64,000 nucleotides of DNA from Metridium senile (taxonomy: Eukaryota; Cnidaria; Anthozoa; Actiniaria; Metridiidae), in assembly GCA_949775045.1 (NCBI GenBank), contig OX459096.1:46532379-46596378 (forward strand), written 5' to 3'. Numbering within the stretch: position 1 is the stretch's first letter; the number at the start of each line of letters is the position of its first letter. Under the pieces are notes generated by a model. It made no database searches, was not told the origin of the DNA, and saw nothing but the letters and a program-made list of their open reading frames with translations. This document shows positions 50,585 through 64,000 of the stretch, in pieces. The translations under genes and the position numbers were made by a program.

Positions 50585-52049
50585 TACGTAACCCATACAA
50601 AACAACTAATTTAAAGACCCCTTCCACCGAGTCGTTTGAAATGAAACTCAAGACATTAATATTTAATTCCAGGGATTTCCACTATAATTACTATTCTTAT
50701 CATTATATTTCATATTGTTATTATAATTATTTACATTTCCTTTTCATTTACTTATTTTCCATATTAATAGTAAGAGCATTGAGATTATACGTGGTGTGCT
50801 AAAAAATTAAAATATTATTATTATTAAACAATAGAAGCTAACAATGAATACAATGGATAGGCATATTATATTCAAGGCACTTATCCATTCTAGCCACAGG
50901 AAGCCCAAATTTGATTACGTATTTTGGAGACAGAGCATTACCAGGGAATTGTTTTCAGAATATTGCTGACAAACGATAAACAATATTGATGTGTGTGCCC
51001 ATGTTCACGAGCATCAAAGAATATGTTTGGGTTTTATATTGGCTAGAATAGATTAGTGTCCCAAAGATAATTTGTCTATTCCACTAAATTAGAACAACTC
51101 TAATAGGTTTTCAGTTCACTGAGAATCAACATTTAATTATTATCAACAAACTATGATAAATATCAGTTAAACTAGTGTGTGCTGTTTCAGGGTTTCTAAT
51201 AAAAAGAGTTGAATTATGTTTTATAGTGTAAGATGCAAGCATTTCCCCCCTCTTATACAGAAATTTACATTCAAAACATAATATCAACACTTTTTATTAC
51301 TGTGTTTCAGTTTTTTATTATGTTTATTATTCTGACTACATCGAGGAACATTATTTTTTTACACTGAAATACAGGGAGTCCTCACAAAGCCTCCCTTGGC
51401 AGAGTTCAATGCATAAGTATTAGACACCGTCACTACCCTACATTATTTTATCATACAACACTACTGTTGATTATTGCAGGAGAACTGGATAATTTGGAGA
51501 AAAACCCTCATTTAAAACAAACAAACTCAACTCATATAATTATATTCCATGTCAAAGCCAGGAATAAAACCTGGATGACATAGACCAAATTGGTTAACGC
51601 GTTGCTATGTATGTTTCTACCCAATTCAAATCTTTTGGGAATAAGATTCTTTGTCTTATGTATCTCAATGTCATGTGGAAAATATTTGGAACACAAGTTT
51701 TTATTCCCAGAGGTTTTGAATTGTGTAACAAACATGTTAGCTGATTAGTTCTATTAAAAGGCATACACTAAACCTCTATGCTACCTATGAAGGTAAAAGG
51801 GGCAATTTTCTACATTTACAGCAATTCTCAACACATTGCAAACTCAGTTGTTATGAGTTACTCATTAGGAATTTTTGATGTTAAAAACATCAAAGGCAGC
51901 TATAAATTAGCTTTGAATTTAAAACAAGAAATTGAAATGTCTCAGTTCAAATAATATTGGTAAGGCTTTCTTCAACGAGATGCAGGTTCAAATACAGGGG
52001 AATTTTATGATATATAAACTATATATTTAAGCAATGATATAACATACCT

Positions 52050-52914
<865 letters not shown>

Positions 52915-53194
52915 TTTACCGTTCCGAGTCTAAATTTAAGTAAAATAGGAAATATAAGTTATTAGAAAACACACTGTTTAGAAATGGAGAGGTTAGAAGT
53001 TAAAATAGTCGAGGAATACGCCATTTTTTATTACCTGTTTTGCCTTGAATACGAAGGTTTATGATGTCGTGTCACTAAAGAGAACGAACAAAGGGCCTGT
53101 TGCATTATGGGCTTTACATTACCGCTGAACGCAAACAACGTAGGTTACCACAGGAACTCCGAATTAATGAAATTTCTTGTAAGAACGAAGGACG

Positions 53195-53600
<406 letters not shown>

Positions 53601-53699
53601 TCTTTTAGGTGTTAGAAATCCAACCTCGGTCCCAGGGCCCTCTCCCTTCGCTTTTAAAAGCGAAGGGAGAGGGCCCTGGGAACGAGGCTGGTTAGAAAT

Positions 53700-56600
53700 C
53701 ATCAGAGCCACGCCCTTTTAAAAGCATTCTTGCCATCTGTTCCCAAAGAACATAGCCGATCCCCCTCCCCCACCGGGACGATACCGTGGTGTAGTTTTAC
53801 CTTTATTTTTCTTTTACTTACAGATATAACATACCTTTTTTTTACACTCTATGTTTTGTTTTCATAGTACGTCTTCCGGCGTTTATTGCATGTAAAGATA
53901 ACACAAATTATTATATCAAGGGCAGATCAACATGATATTCGCATGAACGCAGCATGATCAGTGATATTAGCTAATCAAGATCGGAACATATACCTGTTAC
54001 AAGAAAGGTTGACGATCGAATACCTAAATCTGAATCCCAATGAGTCTCGATATAAATTATTATATCCTTTTGCACTCCGTAATTAGCTACAAAAAAGTAC
54101 AAGTGTACTTACAAACGTATATTGTAATTTTACTACGAACTATATTTTTTTAATTTCAGTACATATATCACAATTTGCAGCCAGTAACTTTGTCTCAAAT
54201 GTCAGACCATCAAGCGAAACAGTTATTTGATGAGAGGGGAGGCAGAATAAAGTACTGAATACCATTTCAAAAACCGACAGCAAAGGATGTCGGTAATTTT
54301 TGTTGAAAACTCTTTACGACTTTTTTTTCAGGAAATATTCAGTTCATCTCGTACCACTGCAAACACATCAACTATGAATAAATTAAGGAAAGCAGGAAAA
54401 ATACCCATGATTGTTTGTAGCCCTGAAGCTGTGCTGACTCGACAGCATTGGCATCGTCTTTTGAAACTAAAAGAAAGGAAATTAACGTAAAAAACCCTCA
54501 ACTGACCAGTTTTCAATCCCATTCACATTGCCATTGCCATTTTCTATTGTTCTTTTATTCAATTGTAAATCCAAATGCCAGTGTATCCAATCCCATTTTC
54601 CAGTCAAAAATAAGGCCAATCCCAGCTTCCATTTCACCCCTCAGGACCCTCCTTGAATGCACGTCGGTAGTGCTCAGGTATTTTTCAGCATGATCGATTG
54701 ATTAAGATTGTTAATTGCATGATCGATCAAAGGTATTGAAGGTCCAGTAAATGTTTGTAGGTTATGTTGATATTCATTTTAGAAACTGAGAAACGTTTCA
54801 GTAACCTTATTGATTTTATTTAAACCAAGCTTGTTTTAAATAAAATCATTAAGGTTGCTAAAACGTTTCTTTTTAAAATGGGTATTGAAGGTGTTTTGTT
54901 TATTATGCTTGGACGACTGTTTGTCTGGTCTATGGTTGTTTTTATCTGCAGACCGTTGTGTGGTTCTTCACTGAGCTGAAAACAAAACTTGAAGTTATTC
55001 GATCTTAGTTGCATATTACTCCGGCTCACTTGCATGATTAGATATCCTAAAACAAGCACTTTCCAAGGAAAATTCATATAATAAAATAAATCAATAAAAT
55101 AAATAGACAAATTATGGTTTATCTATTAAAGTAGAAATTGCCATAACTGAGATGTGTTTACTCTGCAGGGTACTAACATTTTAAGATAGAATAGAAAGAC
55201 TTGATTTAAGACTGACATGAACTGATATAGATTACTGACGAAATACCGTTTAAAACAGGTATTAAAATGAAGAATAAAGTTGACCGCACCGCCGTAATGA
55301 ACACTGCGTTATTTAGTGTAGTTTGTGTATGAATTCCTTTCTTCTCCCAGTTATTGATACTAGGCAGACTGAGTTGGTTTTTGAGTAGTTAGTGCGTGGG
55401 TGATAAGACAAGGCGTCGGTCCGGGTGTTGCGGCAGAGCGGCGACTACCAATAGTTACTATTAGTATTACCCTGGAAACCAGAGGTTTATTTGATCTAGT
55501 ATTTGTATTTGTACGTTTAACATCTTGTTGCATGACAAACCGTCAGATTTATAAACACCAAAGCAAGTAGAAAATAACCTCTGGTACCCAGGGTATACTA
55601 TTATATTATTATACGAATTGATAATGATGATTTGGACATTCCAATCAAATAAGAAAACTATGACCAACCTTGAAAACATAGAATTCATTTTGCTTGTACA
55701 AGAAAAGTATTTTGAAAAAGATTTTATGATCAGTAATGTGTTGTAGGAAATCCAGTTATTAAAACAATAACCATGATATGGTCAGATATTTCGATTGTAC
55801 CAACAATGACGTCATTCAGATTCAGTAATAATAAAAAAGAAAAAAAAAGAATAGCCAGTCTTGAAGACGCTATTTTAGTTAAAAACTATATACTTATATT
55901 ATATTTTTTCTCTCGCTTTGATAATGATGTCAGTTAATTGTAGTAAACTTACACTTCACTTTAATGAACAAATCATGCAAGAGTTCCAAGAGAAATCTAC
56001 TGGACATGTTCCATGTTCTACTGAGTTATGATAATTTTTTGTTAAATCAAAACTCTTGTTTTGTGTGAAATAACTTTTGAAATGACCACTGATTAAAACC
56101 GAAGTGTTTGAAAGAAAAGTTGTCGGTGGCAGTTATCGATAAAGATAGGAATCTTTGTATTTGGTTATATACCGTCAGTTGTATTGATAAGAAGGAATAG
56201 CATGCATACTGAACACATGGTGAACGACAGGTTCATTCTGGGTTTCTTTCCATGGCAAGTAAAAACAGGTAATTCCACATTGGGCTCTTGGAATTCATGA
56301 AATTAAACCAGATTAAAATACCAGCAAGCATCTAATAAACCGACCGTAAAACTTCAAGGGTTTGTGAATGACCAAGTACTTCATATATCATAGTTTTTAA
56401 TTATCCGTATATCGAACAGAATCGCACTAAAACTCCAATCATTGTATTGATATTAATGCAATTTTTGTAGGCACAATCTACTGATAAAAATGATCTTTTT
56501 TAACTGCGGCAGCTGATGGAGATATAACTTGAGTCTTTGTTAATTTAGATTGAAAGGTGCAATCAAAGACAATTTACGTCTTGTTATCATATCTATAAAC

Positions 56601-58952
56601 CACTTTCTCACATGATTTCAAGTAAAACCGACTGTTAAATGCACTAACAAGAAAACAAACCTTACTTTTCAGTCGAACAATAAGTTTAGCCAAGTTTTGT
56701 CTGGCTTGAAAACAATGGATAGATATTTTAGTGTCATTATCGACTAGTTAGAACCTGTTAGAGAGGAGACGCGGAGTCTTGACTCTCCTTATCTCTTCCA
56801 TGAGTTATCGACACTCGGATCAAGTATTATTATATAACATATAGTGGTATACCGAGTGATATCAACTAGATAAAAAGCCTATCCTAGTCATGAAGATATC
56901 ATTGATATCACACATGTGTGATATCACTCTCAACCAATCAACTTTCAAAATATATATATTTTTTTCTTCAATCTGTTATATAATAAACAGAACATTACAT
57001 GTGCGCTTGGAGATATGAATTTTATCTTCTCGTGTTGAAAAGATATCCCACTCATTCGCTGCGCTCACTCGTGGGATATCTTATCAACACTCAAAGATAA
57101 AATTCATATCTCCGCGCGCCCATGTAATATCCTCTATTTATTTAACACAATTAACTGAGTTAGCAGTTACAAAAACCAAAAATTAAAAACTATTCATTTA
57201 AAAAACTTAAATAATTTACGAGAGTTTGAAAGAGCACATAAACTTATGGCTAACTTGTGCCTTTATCTCGGGTTGAATAACTCCGTTTCGTATATGATTT
57301 ACGGAAATAGTAGAAACGGCGAAAGTACTCAACAAGTTCATTGTGTAACAATTGTGATAGTATCACAAGACAAAAACACAAAACAAAGTGTTGTTACTAT
57401 GTTCTAAATAGATTGGTTTGATACCATGAGGTTTTTCATTTGTTCTTCATGGAGACAAGTCTTATCTTTTCTTTTGGTGAGCGTCTCTAACTTTATTGTC
57501 TTTATTAACTCAGTTAAAAAATTAACGCATAGAATAGGTGATTTGCTTGATTCAAGGTATCTATGACAAAACTAACAATGATTCATAGTACGATCTCAAG
57601 ACGGTTATTTGAAGATAACTATGCAATTCAAAAGCCTTTCAGTTCCATTCTTTTCGACGATATTGCAAAACTTAATACATTTTATTTTGCTAGTTTCAGA
57701 GTACTTTTTAGCACTTTAGCTTTCGGAAAAACACTGTCTACAAAATATAGAACATTCAGTCTTAAATTGCAAACATGAATAAATGAATGCAATTTCTTGA
57801 CAAAGAAAATTCCCATAGTGGAACAATAAGTAATTCTGTGTAGTCGCGAAGCCAATCCAAATAGATCAAAATGCTGGAATTTACTGACATTCGTCCCTTC
57901 GGAACCTTAAAAGAAAATGGATTTCCTGTATGGAAAAGACTGTGTTGTTCAGGACTGAAACTTAACAAAAGAATTGTTGACTAACCTCACATGTGTAAAT
58001 GCTATCGTAAACTTTAGCCCGTCTAGGTAGAGGCACACAAATAAGCCTTATCTAGCCAAAGAGTCAATAAAAGCAGCATTTTGTCTCAGGTAATGAGCTT
58101 ATGACGCGTTACTTTATGTACATTGGAAAGTCGACAGTCACCATTTGCTTTATTTGTAAAATTCAAAGCGTTGTTTGATAACATGTGATATCTCACACTC
58201 TACTCATATAGGATTGTTGAGATTTATGTTGACGTGGCTCAAGTCGGAACAGATTACCTTACTCTCAATAACACGACTGTTGACTATACTACAAGAAGAA
58301 AGACAAGTAGTTTACACACGGGAAATAAGCTCTGTGTAATGCCATTAAGCTTGGTTCTGCTTCCAACCAGTAAGTTCCTAAGACTAATACGAATTGACAC
58401 ATATGACAAGTTGGCTTTATTAAGTCATTGGCGTGGTTGACTCTTGTATAGGTTATTTTTAACTGCAGTAACTACTAAAAGAAAGCAGGTTTTTTTCTTC
58501 GGAATACAGTGCACGAACAAAGTCTGGGAAATTGGAAGGAATATCAAGGGGATTGTGTTAAAAATCAAACACAGTACGCGCAAATGTAGCTTTGACTAAA
58601 CGAACTCTTGTCGTGATTGCATTGTAAAGTGGTTTCATAACCTGTGATTGATCTAACTATTCACAAGTTACTAATGTACAATAGCAAGTCGAGCTGTGGT
58701 CGATTAAGCCTTTTCAACACATTAGATCGTAATCACAGCTAATTGGGGCGTGATGCACCTTTCATCTGCTTTATTAACAATAGATTACCAACTAATAGCA
58801 GTTAAACCTGCCAATCAACGATCACCCTCATAATTGAATTTGTATATCAACTGCGAATAAGAAGTCAATCGATGAACGACACTTTCAGACCTCGGTTTGT
58901 GCCGTTACTTGAAGTCTTAATGGGTTTGTAAGTGTTGCCTAAAACGGTCATC
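53700..58952. other. Intergenic region between SEC61G and MNX: no gene found
   Basis: A relic of the TACACCTATTTCAA MITE lies near 54267-54295. Foldbacks are at 54789-54870 (GAAACGTTT-AG-AACCTTA arms), about 55468-55600 (ACCTCTGGT-CCCAGGGTA arms) and 56992-57129. The rest is plain A+T-rich DNA. Open frames at 54287-54490 and 58234-58440 show no domain or splice support. MNX regulatory sequence presumably lies at the right end, but I cannot point to a specific site. Confidence 0.5.
56992..57129. mobile_element. Foldback MITE
   Basis: ATTACATG-GCGC--GGAGATATGAATTTTATCTT and GATAAAATTCATATCTCCGCGCGCCCATGTAAT are inverted around TGGGATATCTT-TCAACAC. It has no coding capacity. Confidence 0.8.
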
Positions 58953-61509
<2,557 letters not shown>

Positions 61510-62711
61510 GCAGATACTATCATACTATTACGAGATAATAATTGAATATGTAAAGTGACGACGGCACCGAATCGTGATACATGATATTAGTACATGTGCA
61601 TATAATATAAACATGATGATATCAGGAGAAAACCTAATATAGGTGAGCGTAGTGTTGGTATTGTGATGAAAATTTGCCAACCAATTTCAAAATAGATTCA
61701 GTTTGATTTTCTTTGTTTTATAATATTTAATGGTTGGTTGGAAAAGCCATAACAAAGTACGTCTCTATACATCCATCTATACCATACCAACTGTCTATGG
61801 TTGACTTTGATGCCGATCAGTGATGGATTCTATAGAATGGGTGCGACCCATATCCAAGTTTGTCACCCGTATAAAGCACACAAGCTAGTGGCGCAAAGGA
61901 TCATGGATCAGTTCAGAAACTAAATGTGCATTCGGAACGCCTTTATTGTTGTTTGATAAGTCAAAACGGACATTTCTCACTAACATATTGACAAGGGTAG
62001 CAATGTGGCCATGAAATCCTGCGTTCTAATAAAGTATACATAGGTCACCCATAATCACCTGCGCTACTAGCTTGTAGGCTTTTCACTTCACGTGACAAAG
62101 TTTCTCGGAAAGGGTGTATACTATCGAAACAATTGTAACAATATCGGTTTGCTAAAATTATATAACAGGAAAAGCTGAAAAGGGTAGCATTAAATATAGA
62201 TAAAAAATAGATGAACCACTAAACCATTGAAATGGAGGAAGATACAACATCATTCTAAATCTTCGTGTACACCCTATGCGAAAACACGTGACAATAAAGA
62301 TACCTTACTTAATCAGTTTTAGAAGACACCATTGTTTTCATTAGAAAGAACACAACAAAATTTAGTGATATTCCAAAATTTCAATGTAATAACATTAAAC
62401 AATAACACGCTGTAAGTCTGTTTGAGATTTGATTTAACTTCATACGAGTCAAAAAGGACTGTTTGTCTGCAGCTAGGCTCTCCTTTCTACCCTTTCTCTC
62501 CACTCCGCGCCCTCTCTCCAAGAGCCTCCATGCAGGCTAACTTTGGGCTGACGTTTTCATGTTTTTGGTTCAAATGCTGATAACTTTACAGTGATTAAAT
62601 ATATCAAAATATATATCCTCCCAAATCACTAATTTAATTGGATGTGCTCTTTCTAGTAGTGGAAAAATATTATATTGTTCGTGGTGTTCGTTTCCAGTCC
62701 TTTCACTTCAT

Positions 62712-63053
62712 GATAAGGGCAACACAGCGGTCAAACGACTACGCATGCGCGAAAAAACAAGTAATGATCCAGCACCAACTTCGTTCACAGGCTTAATTTG
62801 CGCACGGACTCTATTAAAAACGATGGATTGGACGACTTTCATCGCTTTGTTCTCAAAATATAAACAAAAATACAAAACTATAGACTCATGGTAGCTTTAA
62901 AATATAACAAAGGTTATGTACACGAAACTTCAAGCTTAAAAATTCAGGGAATTTCTTATAAATCGACTTCAAACACTTTTACAATCCAAAATTTAGCGCT
63001 GTGAAAATTTTGCCACGCATGCGTAGTCGTTTGACCGCTGTGTTGATAAGGGC
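62712..63053. mobile_element. Foldback element with AACACAGCGGTCAAACGACT ends
   Basis: ATAAGGGCAACACAGCGGTC and its complement bound 342 bp. Both ends carry ACTACGCATGCG. It is the uninterrupted relative of 3674-3990, in inverse orientation. Confidence 0.8.
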
Positions 63054-63310
63054 CTATCGCAGTTGGAAACCCCAATAAGAAAATGCTCATGAATGTAATT
63101 CATAGTGACTGCTCATTTACTTTATAAAGTCATGGTCAATAAAAGCTTTAAATCAAAACAAGATACAATTTTTGTGTTCATTTATTGGTTAATTGAGTAA
63201 ATCCTTTTGCACGTGTTGCACTATTTCACTTTAGCTTACTGGCTCGTATAGCTTGGTTATAACACCGAAAAAAGCAGCATTGTAAATTATTTTTTCAATT
63301 AAAATGTAAA

Positions 63311-63520
63311 CTTACAGCGCGACGCGCCTTACCATTTCCACCAGACAAACATTTTTGACACTTTTTTGATTGAGAGGCGGAGTCATCACAAAGGTGCCGA
63401 CACACCATTTGATAGCGAGTTTGAAACGCTATCAAATGGTGAGTTGGCACCTTTGTGATCAATTAAAAAAGTGTCAAAAATGTTTGTCTGGTGGAAACGG
63501 TAAAGCTCGTCGCGCTGTAA
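63311..63520. mobile_element. Foldback MITE with CTTACAGCGCGACG ends
   Basis: Arms of about 90 bp including CCACCAGACAAACATTTTTG and GCACCTTTGTGAT with their complements, around a central GATAGCG-GTTTGAAACGCTATC. Confidence 0.85.
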
Positions 63521-63550
63521 GGACGTGTAAATAAAAATACTGTCATTGTC

Positions 63551-63709
63551 ATTTCACTATGACGTCACGGTTTGTTTAATGGACAAGAATCGTTCTTCGA
63601 GAGTTTTAGTTGTACATAAGTACTTTTTGCTGCAATTTTATGCTATCTGGCGACCAAAATACTTACCATGAAAACAATAGTTTGTTTTGATGTGACGTCA
63701 TAGTGAAAT
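63551..63709. mobile_element. Foldback element with TATGACGTCA ends
   Basis: ATTTCACTATGACGTCAC on the left and GTGACGTCATAGTGAAAT on the right, 159 bp apart. The ends contain a CRE-like TGACGTCA. Confidence 0.75.
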
Positions 63710-63763
63710 AGGGCAATTCACAACACCAAATTAGTCAGATAATTGTTGGCAGTTATCAGCATA

Positions 63764-64000
63764 TACACCTATTTCAAAAATCATTGTCGCAAACAATGCC
63801 ACAGTCCACACTCTAAAGTCTGCAAAAGATGTCGGTATTTCGTCTCTTGTTTATCGATTTATTCATATAGCATATTTTGATTGTATGTGTTTGTGTTATA
63901 TGACCATAACAAGTTGTTGTTGTGGTAGATATAAATATATCTTTAAAAAACGTGCAATAAACCACAATTTAAGTCCATATAACCGACATCCTTTGCAGGC
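63764..64000. mobile_element. MITE, TACACCTATTTCAA family, type 1 (runs off the window)
   Basis: Left end TACACCTATTTCAAAAATCA after a TA. The inner CAGTCCACACTCTAAAG and the beginning of the right arm (GACATCCTTTGCAGGC) are present at the window edge. About 50 bp should remain outside. Confidence 0.85.

Larger units (their letters stand above)
47846..52049. other. Intergenic region between SEC61G and collagen: repeats only
   Basis: It holds a possible LINE 3' end (48325-48450), a CCGTGA-rich element ending in poly-C (48570-48975), a G/C-run element (49315-49430), a hairpin (49750-49849), MITE A (49858-50081) and MITE B (50444-50584). A short plus-strand frame at 50600-50800 resembles a decayed LINE tail. 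No gene could be supported. Part of the SEC61G 3' UTR may extend into this region. Confidence 0.5.
61510..63763. other. MNX 3' flank: UTR candidate and three foldback elements
   Basis: AATAAA motifs at about 62025 and 62291 are candidate MNX poly(A) signals. Foldbacks lie at 62712-63053, 63311-63520 and 63551-63709. I see no further gene. Confidence 0.5.

Overview
The window is A+T-rich animal nuclear DNA with intron-split genes, dense foldback MITEs, tRNA-like SINEs and long microsatellites. The gene set (fibrillar collagen, Dickkopf, MNX homeobox, SEC61 gamma, alpha-catulin-like) together with the SINE tails and MITE style suggests a cnidarian, most likely an anthozoan. That placement is inference; no species-level marker is visible.

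Layout. 252-2375 (+): the last five exons of an alpha-catulin/vinculin-family gene that starts left of the window. 6149-6962 (-): a three-exon Dickkopf-like secreted Wnt antagonist. 9216-47345 (-): a complete fibrillar procollagen gene that I resolve into 65 coding exons and 1630 codons plus stop. 52050-52914 (-): SEC61 gamma in two coding exons. 58953-61509 (+): an MNX-type homeobox gene in two exons. The rest is intron and intergenic DNA filled with mobile elements and tandem repeats.

The collagen is the centre of the window. It reads signal peptide, short linker, 57-residue minor helix, 5-residue break, 1017-residue uninterrupted Gly-X-Y major helix (the canonical fibrillar length), a 277-residue exon that is almost all glycine-rich repeat, a basic RKKR site, then a COLFI C-propeptide with seven of the usual eight cysteines. 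No VWC or TSPN N-propeptide module is seen. Most helix exons are 54 bp, with 45, 99 and 108 bp variants and two 18-bp microexons. Two intronic tandem arrays consist of repeated copies of the neighbouring exon's own 3' splice site.

Functional links: SEC61 gamma is part of the translocon that secreted proteins such as the collagen and Dickkopf use, but it is a housekeeping gene and the proximity is probably chance. Dickkopf and MNX are developmental regulators. Nothing in the sequence shows co-regulation.
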